This document shows positions 18,341 to 27,572 of a stretch of DNA of 64,000 nt, piece after piece (the first letter of the stretch is position 1; each line of letters opens with the position of its first letter). Origin of the DNA: Peteryoungia ipomoeae (GTDB taxonomy: Bacteria; Pseudomonadota; Alphaproteobacteria; Rhizobiales; Rhizobiaceae); NCBI RefSeq assembly GCF_004912165.1, contig NZ_STGV01000002.1, positions 1 to 64,000 of the forward strand, given 5' to 3'. The notes beneath the pieces are model-generated. The model did no database searches and was not told the origin of the DNA. It was given only the letters and a program-made list of their open reading frames with translations. The translations under genes and the position numbers were made by a program.

Positions 18341-20020
18341 TTGTTGCCACAGACACGCCCGGAAGCATCCGTTTCGATCGAACCGACACGTCGGCGTTCC
18401 ATGCCGGCAACATGGTTCGCGGTGGCTTCCGCCGTCGTCGTTGCCATTCCGATCCTGTCGATCTTCGTCATAGGCTTCGGCTCGGATCCCGATACCTGGC
18501 AGCATGTTCTGACCAATGTCGTTCCGCGGGCGGGCGCACGCACCTTCTGGCTCCTCCTCTTTACCGGCATCGCGACCGCAATTTTCGGGATCGGCACGGC
18601 CTGGCTGGTCACGACCTGCGACTTTCCGATGCGGCGCTTCCTCTCCCCCGCCCTGGTCCTGCCGCTTGCCATCCCCTCCTATCTTGCGGCCTATGCTTTC
18701 GGTGAGTTTCTGGATTTCACCGGACCCGTTCAAACCGCCTATCGCACGATAATGGGCTATCGCTCGGCCCGGGATTACAGCTTTTTCGATATTCGCTCGC
18801 TGCCGGGGGCCGTTCTGGTGATGTCGGCGGTCCTCTATCCCTATGTCTACCTCGCCTGCCGCTCGATGTTTCTGATGCAGGGGCGTGCGGCAGCAGATGT
18901 GGCCCGCACGTTGGGTGCCTCTCCTTTCAGGGTGTTCTGGAAGATCCAGGTGCCAATGGCGCGCCCGGCCATCATGATCGGGCTGACGCTGGTGATGATG
19001 GAGACGCTGAACGATATCGGTGCCGTCGAATATCTCGGCGTGCAGACGCTGACCTTCTCCATCTACGACACCTGGCTCAATCGCGGCAGTCTTGCCGGTG
19101 CGGCCCAGATTGCTTGCGTGATGCTGATCTTCGTCGTCGGCTTGCTGTGGATCGAAAGGCAGGCCCGCAAACAGCAGCGTTTCGCCACGCACAAGACCAC
19201 GGCGATGGTGGCAAAAGCGGTGCGCGTTCGCCTTGGCGGAGTGCGCGGTCTTCTCGCGACCGGCTTTTGTATCTTGCCGATCATCCTGGGCTTCTGCATT
19301 CCGGTCACGGTTCTCGGCGGCTTTTCGCTGCGACGCCTCGACGAATTTCTCGAGCCGCGCCTGCTGGATGCCCTCTGGCACTCCGTTCTGGTTGCAGGTG
19401 CCGCCGGCATCATCACCGTCATCCTCGCCTTCCTGCTCACCTATGCGGTGAGAAATGATCGTTCGACATTGTCCAGGGTGGCGAGCCGCGTGGCATCACT
19501 GGGATACGGAATACCCGGGACGGTTCTCGGCATCGGCGTTCTGATCCCGCTTGCAGGCTTCGACAACATGCTGGATGGCGCTCTGCGGCAATGGATCGGC
19601 ATCTCGACAGGCCTGCTGCTCTCCGGGACGGGATTTGCCATTGTCTACGCCTATTCGGTGCGGTTTCTGACCATGGCGGAGGGCACGCTCGATGCCGGCT
19701 TCCAGAAACTGTCGCCGCATCTCGACATGGCGGCGCGAACACTGGGACGCAACAGCAGGCAGACGCTTTGGCAGATCCTCCTGCCCAACCTGAAACCGGC
19801 CGTGCTGACTGCGGGCCTTCTGGTGTTCATCGAAGCCCTCAAGGAGTTGCCGGCAACCATTCTGCTGCGGCCCTTCAACTTCAATACCCTGGCAACGCTG
19901 GTCTATGAGGATGCCTCGCGGGGAATGCCGCAAAGCGCTTCCGTCGCTGCAATGATCATCATCGTTGCGGGGCTGGTGCCGGTTGTCCTTGTTTCGCGCT
20001 CGCTCGATCGCACGTCCTGA
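18341..20020 (+). CDS. Fe(III)-type ABC transporter permease (FbpB/AfuB-like)
   Basis: A 559-residue double-length permease with about twelve membrane helices and two EAA-type cytoplasmic loops (near ARTLGASPFRVFWKIQVP and AARTLGRNSRQTLWQILLP), the duplicated architecture of FbpB/AfuB/ThiP permeases that import ferric iron or thiamine. The TTG at 18341 has a GAAGGA ribosome site eight bases away; an ATG at 18401 is the alternative. Neither a binding protein nor an ATPase lies beside it. As I recall, Sinorhizobium keeps the iron-binding protein gene near the mmsA region, so the partners may lie outside this window. The likely substrate is iron. Confidence 0.8.
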   Translation: MLPQTRPEASVSIEPTRRRSMPATWFAVASAVVVAIPILSIFVIGFGSDPDTWQHVLTNVVPRAGARTFWLLLFTGIATAIFGIGTAWLVTTCDFPMRRFLSPALVLPLAIPSYLAAYAFGEFLDFTGPVQTAYRTIMGYRSARDYSFFDIRSLPGAVLVMSAVLYPYVYLACRSMFLMQGRAAADVARTLGASPFRVFWKIQVPMARPAIMIGLTLVMMETLNDIGAVEYLGVQTLTFSIYDTWLNRGSLAGAAQIACVMLIFVVGLLWIERQARKQQRFATHKTTAMVAKAVRVRLGGVRGLLATGFCILPIILGFCIPVTVLGGFSLRRLDEFLEPRLLDALWHSVLVAGAAGIITVILAFLLTYAVRNDRSTLSRVASRVASLGYGIPGTVLGIGVLIPLAGFDNMLDGALRQWIGISTGLLLSGTGFAIVYAYSVRFLTMAEGTLDAGFQKLSPHLDMAARTLGRNSRQTLWQILLPNLKPAVLTAGLLVFIEALKELPATILLRPFNFNTLATLVYEDASRGMPQSASVAAMIIIVAGLVPVVLVSRSLDRTS

Positions 20021-20045
20021 CCGGCCATGACACGGCTTGCAGACA

Positions 20046-20072
20046 AGAAAAAAGGGCGGCTTTCGCCGCCCT
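20046..20072 (-). terminator. Strong minus-strand terminator
   Basis: Arms AGGGCGGC (20053-20060) and GCCGCCCT (20065-20072) flank the tetraloop TTTC. On the minus strand a run of T follows (complement of 20046-20052). It ends transcripts coming from the acetoacetyl-CoA synthetase side, about 200 bases after that gene's stop. Confidence 0.9.
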
Positions 20073-20265
20073 GAAAGGTAATGCTGTCAAACCAGAAAAC
20101 GAGAATCCGGGCCTAAACTTCGCGCATAACGCGCCAAGTGCTGACGAACCTTCGTCCTGAAGTTGGGTACAACATGCAGCACATCGCTTAACAAATCCTT
20201 ACCAATTGACGGATGCCAACACCCCAAATTTGACGTACCGGCGCTCAGTCGAACGTGAGCGCTGG
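20053..20265 (-). ncRNA. Candidate structured small RNA or long 3' UTR after acsA
   Basis: The roughly 200 bases between the acetoacetyl-CoA synthetase stop and a strong minus-strand terminator contain successive perfect hairpins: GCGCTCA/TGAGCGC (20241-20262), GACGAA/TTCGTC (20143-20156) and GCGC/GCGC (20122-20134), then the terminator. This fits an independent small RNA or a 3'-UTR-derived RNA. A 60-codon GTG-started frame also crosses the stretch (20269 down to 20087) but has no ribosome site I can support. No known family is recognised and no promoter is obvious. Confidence 0.4.
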
Positions 20266-20270
20266 TCACT

Positions 20271-22223
20271 TTAGACCCGCAAGGCCTCCAAATTTGCAAA
20301 ATGCTCCAGGGCTTGCGGATTTGCGAGCGCTTCCTTGTTCTTGACCGGCCGGCCATGGACGACCTCGCGAACGGCGAGTTCGACGATCTTGCCGGACTTT
20401 GTCCTGGGGATATCGGCAACCTGAAGGATCTTTGCCGGGACATGCCGCGGCGAGGCACCGGTGCGGATGCGGGCCTTGATCCGCGTTTCCAGATCGGCAT
20501 CGAGCGTCACGCCCTCCGCCAACCGGACGAACAGCACGACACGCACATCGTCCTCAAAATCCTGGCCGATGCAGATGGCCTCAAGCACCTCTTCCATCTG
20601 CTCGACCTGATTGTAGATTTCGGCAGTCCCGATTCTCACGCCCCCGGGGTTGAGGGTCGCGTCCGAACGCCCGTGAATGATCAGACCGCCATGCTCTGTC
20701 CATTCGGCAAAATCGCCATGGCACCAAATATTGTCGAAGCGATCGAAATAGGCGGCCCGGTACTTGGACCCATCCGCATCGTTCCAGAACATGATCGGCA
20801 TGGAGGGGAAGGCCGCTGTGCAGACGAGCTCTCCCTTTTCGCCGCGAACGGGCTTTCCCTCATCATTCCAGACATCGACGGCAAGGCCGAGGCCAGGCCC
20901 CTGGATTTCACCGCGCCAGACGGATTTCAATGGATTGCCGAGCACGAAGCAGGAGACGATATCGGTGCCGCCAGAGATGGAGGCGAGCTGCATATCGGCC
21001 TTGATGCCTTCATAGACAAAACTGAAGCCTTCGGGCGACAGCGGCGAGCCGGTCGATGTCATCAGACGCAGGCTTGAGAGATCATGGGTCTCTATCGGCT
21101 TGAAGCCGCCCTTGCGGACCGCGTCGATATACTTGGCCGAGGTTCCGAAAACCGCGAAGCCTTCATCCCGCGCATAGTCGAAAAGGACATTGCCATCCGG
21201 ATAGAAGGGGGAACCATCAAACAGGCAGAGCGTGGCACCGCAGGCAAGGCCTGTGACCAGCCAGTTCCACATCATCCATCCGCAGGTGGTGAAGTAGAAC
21301 AGGCGCTCCCCTTCCCGCAAACCACAGTGAAGGCGGTGTTCCTTCAGATGCTGCAGAAGCGTGCCGCCGGCAGAATGCACGATGCATTTGGGAACACCTG
21401 TCGTGCCCGACGAGAAGAGGATGTAGAGCGGGTGCGAGAACGGCAGGCGCTCATAGGTGATCTCTTCGACGGAAAAGCCGGCGATGAATTGCTCGAGGCT
21501 TTGACCCTCGGCAAGTTTTTCCAGCAGTGCCGGGGTATCGCCCGCATAGGGAATGACGAGGACAGGGACGCCCAGTTTCCTGGAGACCGAGACGACCTTG
21601 TCGGCGACGTCCTGACGTTTTCCGTTGTACCAATAGCCGTCGCAACTGATGAAAAGTGAAGGTTCAATCTGGCCGAACCGATCAAGCACGCCCTGCTCGC
21701 CGAAATCGGGAGAGCAGGATGACCAGATGGCACCCAGGGACGTTGCAGCCAGCATCAAGGCAATCGTTTCGGGCATATTGGGCATCATGGCGGCGACACG
21801 ATCGCCTTTGCCAATTCCCATGGACCGCATCGCCTGCTGCAGGCGCGATACCATGGCCGTCAATCTGCGCCAGGTCCAACGATCGGCAACCTTGTTCTCG
21901 CCCCGAAAGATCAGGGCATCCCCCTCGCCGGCCCGAGCGAGAAGGTTTTCTGCAAAATTGAGCCGTGCCTGAGGGAAGAACTTCGCCTTAAGCATATCGC
22001 CGGGATCGTCGAGAACGGTCTCACCCTTTTCACCAACGACCTCTGCCCAGTCCCAGAGGCTAGACCAGAAGCCAGCACGATCTTCCAGCGACCAGCAATA
22101 GAAGGCATCGTAACCGTCACCAGGAGCGCCATAGTTATCAGCCGACCACTGCATAAACTCGGTCAGCGGCTGTCGCTGCTTAAAGGTCTCCGTCGGGGTC
22201 CAAAGCGGTGTTTGTTCGGCCAT
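20271..22223 (-). CDS. acsA2: Acetoacetyl-CoA synthetase
   Basis: Activates acetoacetate with ATP and CoA to acetoacetyl-CoA, letting the cell use 3-hydroxybutyrate and stored PHB as carbon sources. The 650-residue length matches the AACS family. It has the ANL-superfamily P-loop [10 protein letters not shown] (about 270-280), the conserved GGTDI segment (about 418) and the C-terminal catalytic lysine motif RTKSGK. The N-terminal [20 protein letters not shown] region is typical of AACS rather than acetyl-CoA synthetase. S. meliloti acsA2 is the functional counterpart and, from memory, lies in the same neighbourhood. The gene is divergent from an AsmA-like gene and is followed by a structured terminator region. 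Confidence 0.93.
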   Translation of the reverse strand: MAEQTPLWTPTETFKQRQPLTEFMQWSADNYGAPGDGYDAFYCWSLEDRAGFWSSLWDWAEVVGEKGETVLDDPGDMLKAKFFPQARLNFAENLLARAGEGDALIFRGENKVADRWTWRRLTAMVSRLQQAMRSMGIGKGDRVAAMMPNMPETIALMLAATSLGAIWSSCSPDFGEQGVLDRFGQIEPSLFISCDGYWYNGKRQDVADKVVSVSRKLGVPVLVIPYAGDTPALLEKLAEGQSLEQFIAGFSVEEITYERLPFSHPLYILFSSGTTGVPKCIVHSAGGTLLQHLKEHRLHCGLREGERLFYFTTCGWMMWNWLVTGLACGATLCLFDGSPFYPDGNVLFDYARDEGFAVFGTSAKYIDAVRKGGFKPIETHDLSSLRLMTSTGSPLSPEGFSFVYEGIKADMQLASISGGTDIVSCFVLGNPLKSVWRGEIQGPGLGLAVDVWNDEGKPVRGEKGELVCTAAFPSMPIMFWNDADGSKYRAAYFDRFDNIWCHGDFAEWTEHGGLIIHGRSDATLNPGGVRIGTAEIYNQVEQMEEVLEAICIGQDFEDDVRVVLFVRLAEGVTLDADLETRIKARIRTGASPRHVPAKILQVADIPRTKSGKIVELAVREVVHGRPVKNKEALANPQALEHFANLEALRV

Positions 22224-22382
22224 ATCAATCCTCCATCCACGCCTGATATAGCATACCGCACTGCGATAAAAAGCAATCCGAAAGGCTGGGGTGACGGACG
22301 AGGTTTGCCCGTTTCAGACATTTGGTGTAGTGCCGGCCCTACCATTTTAGAGAGACTGTTTGCTCGAAATTAGGAACGCCGC

Positions 22383-24239
22383 ATGATCGCGAGACCAGAG
22401 GGGGGAGCCAAGACAATTGGGACCGCCACCCGATTGGCCAGACGCTTTATCCGCATTGCGCTCATTGCAGTCATTCTGGTGATCGCGACGCTTACCCTTT
22501 CGCGGATTGCGGCCCCCTATCTGGTCTCGACCGCAATTGTGCGCAGTGCCTTCGCATCCGCCATGGCGCGCTGGACGGGTCATGACGTCATCATTTCTTC
22601 CATTCCGGCCGTCAGCTTCTGGCCGACCCCTGAGGTTACCCTCATGGGAGTATCCGTCACCCGTCAAGACGGAGAGGAGCGCGTGGCGCTTGGACAGATC
22701 GACGCGATCGAAGCGCGCTTCAGCCTGATGTCGGCGATCAAGGGCCAACCGGATTTCAAGTCGTTCAGACTGCTGCGACCGAAGATCCGGATTGAGCGGG
22801 ATGCCGATGGTCGCCTGGATTGGACAGATGAAGGACTTCTGAGCGAAGCGGTTCGTGCGGCCAAGGCTGCACCTGATGGCAGCCAAAGCCTGGCTGGCAC
22901 GTTCGACGCCGAAATCGGCAGTGTCGAGGTGATCGATGGCGAGATCACCCTGATCGACAATCGCGATGGCCATCAGGTGGTCCTCGATCAGTTCGATGCC
23001 AGGCTCAACTGGCCTCGACTTTCAGCACCTGTGTCGGGCACGGCATCGATGGCGCTCTTGGGCGAAGCGATAACGGTGGAACTTGCCACCCCCTCGCCGC
23101 TGCTCCTCATCAAAGGGGAGACGGCGAGGGTGACGGCGGAGGCGAGCCTGACCGCCGGCACTGGAAAATTCGAGGGCACTGTCAGCCTCACCGACGGCCT
23201 GGTCGGCCAGAGTGCCATCGAGCTTACCATTTCCGATGTGCCGGCAATTGCCAAGCTGGCGGGGCTGAGGCTTGCCGGCACCGAAAACTGGCGAAGCTTC
23301 AGCCTGCAGACGACAGTGCTGCGCGATCCCACGGAGTGGCGGTTTGATACCCTTGCCTTCCAGATTGATGGCAGCCGAGGCCAGGGGCTGGCGGCATTGC
23401 GCTGGTTGCCAGATGGCAGGTCGCGATTGAGTGGAACGCTTGCAATCGATCATCTTGGCCTCGATCGGCTGCTCGTTGCGCTGGCCCTGCCGTTTGATGA
23501 TGCAGTTGCCGTGCGCCTGCCGAGCATCCTACGCTGGTTGGATCTCGACATCCGCCTTTCTGCTCCAACGGCCAGCTTTCAAGGCCTGACCCTGACGGAC
23601 CTCGGCGCAAGCCTTGTCGGCGGCGCTGAGGACATCGCGCTGGTCATTGGTGATGCCCGCCTCTTTGGGGGAACATTGAGTGCCCGTATCGGTGCCAAGA
23701 CCGGGATTGCTTCGACGAGCAACCTTTCCCTGAACCTCGCCAACGCACAGATCGGAGAGCTTTTTTCCGCTCTTGGGGTCGATGGCCCCCATCCCGTCGG
23801 GCCAGGTTCGCTGGAAATGCGCCTGGCACTGCCGCCCGGCAACTGGCAGAGAAACCCCGATGACATAACCGGTCATGTCAAACTTTCAGCCGACAATGGC
23901 GTTCTGCAAGGGTTTGATGCCGCAGGCGTGCGTAAAATGCTGAAGGACTACGCTCATTTTCAGCTGGACGCCGCAGGCAATGACGATTTCCCGTTTGAAC
24001 AGTTCGACCTTTTCGTACGGCTCAACAAGGGAGTGGCCGAAATCGAGAAGGCGGCCATCCGAGGACGGCAGGAAGAGCTGACATTTTCGGGGATCGCCCC
24101 GCTTGGCCCTCTCGCGCTGGCGCTGAGCGGCGAGCTGAAACCTTCCTCTGTGGCAAGCACGGCAAACGCCCCGCCCCTCAACTTCTTTGTTGGCGGCACG
24201 ATCCACACACCGGTCATTTCTGGCTCGACCAACCATTGA
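22383..24239 (+). CDS. AsmA family protein
   Basis: A 618-residue protein anchored by one N-terminal helix (about 20-43) with a large periplasmic part. It has the AsmA-type N-terminal block (SAMARWTGHDVIISSIPAVS near 60-80) and C-terminal AsmA repeats (NGVLQGFDAAGVRKML, then ELTFSGIAPLG). AsmA-like proteins form long beta-groove bridges thought to carry lipids between the membranes. The short relative length suggests one of the smaller rhizobial AsmA paralogues. It is followed 89 bases later by a small DUF6460 gene. Specific cargo is unknown. Confidence 0.85.
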   Translation: MIARPEGGAKTIGTATRLARRFIRIALIAVILVIATLTLSRIAAPYLVSTAIVRSAFASAMARWTGHDVIISSIPAVSFWPTPEVTLMGVSVTRQDGEERVALGQIDAIEARFSLMSAIKGQPDFKSFRLLRPKIRIERDADGRLDWTDEGLLSEAVRAAKAAPDGSQSLAGTFDAEIGSVEVIDGEITLIDNRDGHQVVLDQFDARLNWPRLSAPVSGTASMALLGEAITVELATPSPLLLIKGETARVTAEASLTAGTGKFEGTVSLTDGLVGQSAIELTISDVPAIAKLAGLRLAGTENWRSFSLQTTVLRDPTEWRFDTLAFQIDGSRGQGLAALRWLPDGRSRLSGTLAIDHLGLDRLLVALALPFDDAVAVRLPSILRWLDLDIRLSAPTASFQGLTLTDLGASLVGGAEDIALVIGDARLFGGTLSARIGAKTGIASTSNLSLNLANAQIGELFSALGVDGPHPVGPGSLEMRLALPPGNWQRNPDDITGHVKLSADNGVLQGFDAAGVRKMLKDYAHFQLDAAGNDDFPFEQFDLFVRLNKGVAEIEKAAIRGRQEELTFSGIAPLGPLALALSGELKPSSVASTANAPPLNFFVGGTIHTPVISGSTNH

Positions 24240-24328
24240 GGACAATGACCGATCCGGCGTTGATGCCCAAGCTTCGCGAAACCAAGGTCGCGCTAATATA
24301 GCTGCGAATCGAACTGTCTGGAGGGGAC

Positions 24329-24571
24329 ATGCAGGCGCTCATCGCGGGAATGATCAAACTGGCGCTCGCCTCGCTTCTGGCGGGAAGCCTGCTCTCGGTG
24401 GTCGGCGTGACACCGCGCTCCGTTATCGAAAGCATGGGCGTTACCCCGCAGGATTTGCAGAACGGCATTCTTAATGCCCTTGCCTGGACAGCACCACGCC
24501 TCCTGATGGGCGCGGTCGTCATCCTGCCGGTGTGGTTTCTCACCTATATTCTTGCACCGCCACGCAGTTGA
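24329..24571 (+). CDS. Small DUF6460 membrane protein
   Basis: An 80-residue protein with two hydrophobic helices (about 6-27 and 55-75) separated by the conserved TPRSVIESMGVTPQDLQNG segment. It matches the small alphaproteobacterial family DUF6460 as I remember it. A GGAGGGG ribosome site supports the start. Its end is only 14 bases from the convergent potI stop, with no visible terminator between. Function unknown. Confidence 0.75.
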   Translation: MQALIAGMIKLALASLLAGSLLSVVGVTPRSVIESMGVTPQDLQNGILNALAWTAPRLLMGAVVILPVWFLTYILAPPRS

Positions 24572-24585
24572 GCGAGCCTGCCCCT

Positions 24586-25407
24586 TCAGGAAACGGAACC
24601 GCGCAAGGCCACATGTTCGTCGCGCTGCCGCTGCAGTTCCCGCTGCTTAGTGCCAATAGACGCCACAATGACGCCGATGGTGACCAGCCCGATAAGGATG
24701 GTGCAGACCGCGTTGATTTCAGGCGTCACCCCGAGACGGACCTGCGAATAGATCTTGATCGGTAGCGTCGTAGCACCCGGCCCCGTGGCAAAACTTGCGA
24801 TCACCAGATCATCCAGCGAAAGCGTGAAAGCGAGCATCCAGCCTGAAATCACCGCCGGCAGAATGAGCGGCAGAGTGATCTTGAAGAAGGTCTTGACCGG
24901 CGGGCAGCCGAGATCGCTCGCCGCTTCTTCCAGGCTCGTATCGAAGGTCAGCAGACGCGATTGAACGACGATCGCCACATAACACATGGTGAAGGTCGTA
25001 TGCGCAATCACCACCGTCATCAGGCCGCGATCGATGCCGACGGCGACGAAGAGAAGCAGGAGCGACAGGCCGGTGATCACTTCGGGCATGACGAGCGGCG
25101 CATAGACCATGCCGGAAAACAGCAGACGTCCGGGAAAGCGGCGGAAGCGTACCAGCGTCAGCGCCGCCAGCGTGCCAAGCACGGTGCCGAGACTTGCACT
25201 CAGAAGGCCAACCTGGAGCGTCACCCAGGCAGCGCTCATCAGGCCCTCGTTGCGCCACATCTCGCCATACCATTTGAGCGAAAAGCCGCCCCAGACGGTC
25301 ACCAGCTTCGACTCGTTGAAGGAGTAGACGACGAGGATCAGGATCGGAATATAGAGAAAGGCAAAACCAAGGGTCAGAATTGCCGGATCGAATTTCCCAG
25401 GTCTCAT
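24586..25407 (-). CDS. potI: Putrescine/spermidine ABC transporter permease
   Basis: A 273-residue inner-membrane permease of the PotC/PotI type, with six helices and the EAA loop EEAASDLGCPPVKTFFKITLP (about 168-188) that docks onto the ATPase. Last gene of potFGHI, 10 bases after potH. It pairs with PotH to import putrescine-type polyamines supplied by the PotF-like protein. Confidence 0.92.
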   Translation of the reverse strand: MRPGKFDPAILTLGFAFLYIPILILVVYSFNESKLVTVWGGFSLKWYGEMWRNEGLMSAAWVTLQVGLLSASLGTVLGTLAALTLVRFRRFPGRLLFSGMVYAPLVMPEVITGLSLLLLFVAVGIDRGLMTVVIAHTTFTMCYVAIVVQSRLLTFDTSLEEAASDLGCPPVKTFFKITLPLILPAVISGWMLAFTLSLDDLVIASFATGPGATTLPIKIYSQVRLGVTPEINAVCTILIGLVTIGVIVASIGTKQRELQRQRDEHVALRGSVS

Positions 25408-25417
25408 GCTCGCCCCC

Positions 25418-26323
25418 TTACACCTTCTGCTGCTGGTTCTGGAAGATGGCGATGGGAATGACCAAGACCAGCAGAAGCAGGACGGCGACAGCCGATGCGA
25501 GCGGCCAGTCCCGGTTGCCGAAGAACTCGGTCCACAGCGTCTTGCCGATCATCAGAGTATTCGAGCCGCCGAGCAGGTCGGGAATGACGAACTCGCCGGT
25601 AATCGGGATGAAGCAGATCATCGAGCCGGCGATCACCCCGGGAAGCGACAGCGGAAAGGTGATTTTCCAGAAGGCTTTCCAGGGAGGGCAGCCCAGATCG
25701 CTTGCAGCTTCCAGCAGCGTCCCGTCCATCTTTTCCAAAGCCGCATAAAGGGGCAGCACCATGAAGGGCAGATAGGAGTAGACGATGCCGATGAACACCG
25801 CGAGTTCGGTGCGGTAGATCTGCACCTGCTGCCCCTCCTCCATCAGCCCCAGGGATTGCAGGAGGACGGTGAGCAGGCCCTCCGGCTTCAGAATCCCGAT
25901 CCAGGCATAAACGCGGATCAGGAACGAGGTCCAGAATGGCAGGATGACCAGCATGACCAAGGTCGGGCGGATGGAAACGGAGGCGCGCGCCATGGCCAGC
26001 GCCATCGGATATCCGATCAGAAGCAGAAGCAGCGTCGAGATGAAGGCGATGCGCAGCGAGGACAGGTAGGCATTGATATAGAGCGGGTCTTCCGTCAGGA
26101 AAAGATAGTTCTCGAAATCCAGCTGGCTTAAGAAATCGCGGATTGCGGCAAAGCCCTCGAACACCGGTGTGTAGGGCGGCATTGCGATCGCCGTGTCGGA
26201 CAGCGAGATTTTCAGGATGATCGCGAAGGGCGCCAGAAAGAACAGCGCCATCCAGAGATACGGCACGGCCACCACCAGCCAGCGGGCGGGGCTCGACTTC
26301 GGCGCGGTCACGGGTTCGACCAT
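25418..26323 (-). CDS. potH: Putrescine/spermidine ABC transporter permease
   Basis: A 301-residue PotB/PotH-type permease with six helices and the EAA loop LLEAASDLGCPPWKAFWKIT. Its N-terminus is longer than that of PotI and contains an extended periplasmic loop (about 45-90), normal for this subunit. It sits between potG and potI with 10-base spacings, consistent with one transcript. Confidence 0.92.
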   Translation of the reverse strand: MVEPVTAPKSSPARWLVVAVPYLWMALFFLAPFAIILKISLSDTAIAMPPYTPVFEGFAAIRDFLSQLDFENYLFLTEDPLYINAYLSSLRIAFISTLLLLLIGYPMALAMARASVSIRPTLVMLVILPFWTSFLIRVYAWIGILKPEGLLTVLLQSLGLMEEGQQVQIYRTELAVFIGIVYSYLPFMVLPLYAALEKMDGTLLEAASDLGCPPWKAFWKITFPLSLPGVIAGSMICFIPITGEFVIPDLLGGSNTLMIGKTLWTEFFGNRDWPLASAVAVLLLLVLVIPIAIFQNQQQKV

Positions 26324-26333
26324 GCTCGCCTCC

Positions 26334-27488
26334 TCAGCGCGTCAAGACAAGACCGGCTTCGGCCGGCCAGGACAACCAGACCATATCGCCAAAGGTAATC
26401 GGTCGATCGACAAGGCGCGAAACATTGGCCTGAGCGGCGCGGAACATGCGCCCGTCATCGAGACGCACGATAAAGACCGAGAAATCGCCGAGATAGCCGA
26501 TGTCCCAGACTTCGCCATGCAGCATGTTGGCGGCGGAAATCTCCGGCTTGGTCGTGGAGATGCGGACCTTTTCCGGTCGGATGGCAAAGGCAACGCTGTC
26601 GCCCGCCACGGCATTGCAGGCCTGATCGACCTTGATCTTCAAACCGTCGCTGTCGATGTGGACGATTTCGCCTGCCGCATGGCTTTCCTTGCTCTCGACC
26701 TTGGCTTCGAGAATATTGATGTCGCCGATGAAATCCGCGACATAGCGGGAATTTGGTGCCTCGTAGATTTCCGCCGGTGTCGCGACCTGCACCAGCACGC
26801 CCTTGTCCATGACGGCGATCCGGTCGGACACGGTCATCGCCTCTTCCTGATCATGGGTGACGATCAGGAAGGTGAGCCCCAGCGTCTGCTGGATGTCCAT
26901 CAGCTCGAACTGTGTTTCTTCGCGCAGCTTACGATCCAGCGCGCCGAGCGGCTCGTCCAGCAACAGAACCTTCGGGCGCTTGGCAAGCGAGCGGGCGAGC
27001 GCCACACGCTGCCGCTGACCGCCGGAAAGCTGGTTGGGCTTGCGCTTGGCAAACTGCTCGAGCTTCACCAGCTTCAGCATTTCGCGGACACGATCCTCGA
27101 TCTCTGGCTTCGGCAGATTGTCCTGCTCAAGGCCGAAGGCGATGTTCTTTTCGACGCTCATATGCGGAAAAAGTGCATAGGATTGGAACATCATGTTGGT
27201 CGGGCGCCGATACGGCGGCACACCCGACAGATCCTGGCCTTGCAGGAGAATGCGGCCTTCCGTGGGATCTTCGAAGCCCGCCAGCATGCGCATCAGGGTG
27301 GTCTTGCCACAGCCGGAGGGACCGAGCAGCGAGAAGAATTCGCGCTCATAGATGTCGAGCGTCAGATTATCCACCGCAACGAAATCGCCGAAGCGCTTCG
27401 TCACATTTTCAAAGCGGATGAACGGGGTGGCCTCAGGGTCAGCCCATGGTGAGAATTTACGCTTAACAGGCCCCAGTGTCTTCGCCAT
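26334..27488 (-). CDS. potG: Putrescine ABC transporter ATP-binding protein
   Basis: A 384-residue ATPase of the PotA/PotG group. It has Walker A GPSGCGKTT (about 57-65), signature LSGGQRQR, Walker B LLLDEP, switch H in VTHDQ, and a C-terminal TOBE-type regulatory region (about 280-384). It powers uptake through PotHI. A clear minus-strand terminator lies between potF and this gene, so read-through may be limited and potF made in excess. Confidence 0.93.
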   Translation of the reverse strand: MAKTLGPVKRKFSPWADPEATPFIRFENVTKRFGDFVAVDNLTLDIYEREFFSLLGPSGCGKTTLMRMLAGFEDPTEGRILLQGQDLSGVPPYRRPTNMMFQSYALFPHMSVEKNIAFGLEQDNLPKPEIEDRVREMLKLVKLEQFAKRKPNQLSGGQRQRVALARSLAKRPKVLLLDEPLGALDRKLREETQFELMDIQQTLGLTFLIVTHDQEEAMTVSDRIAVMDKGVLVQVATPAEIYEAPNSRYVADFIGDINILEAKVESKESHAAGEIVHIDSDGLKIKVDQACNAVAGDSVAFAIRPEKVRISTTKPEISAANMLHGEVWDIGYLGDFSVFIVRLDDGRMFRAAQANVSRLVDRPITFGDMVWLSWPAEAGLVLTR

Positions 27489-27525
27489 CTAACGATCCCA
27501 GCCGTTCACATCCGTCCAAGCATGA

Positions 27526-27558
27526 AGAAAAACGCCGGACGCTTGGGGCGCCCGGCGT
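27526..27558 (-). terminator. Terminator/attenuator between potF and potG
   Basis: On the minus strand the arms ACGCCGG (27558-27552) and CCGGCGT (27538-27532) fold with additional inner GC pairs and are followed by TTTTTCTTC. Located inside the operon, it should reduce potGHI expression relative to potF, as expected for a periplasmic binding protein gene. Confidence 0.8.
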
Positions 27559-27572
27559 GAGTATGTCGACCG

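Noticed and set aside
17831..19381. 516-residue antisense frame over the LysE and permease genes
   Set aside because: Overlaps two well-supported membrane proteins and reads as charged low-complexity sequence.
20087..20269. 60-codon GTG-started frame downstream of acsA2
   Set aside because: No supported ribosome site, and it overlaps hairpins; kept only as an alternative to the small RNA reading.
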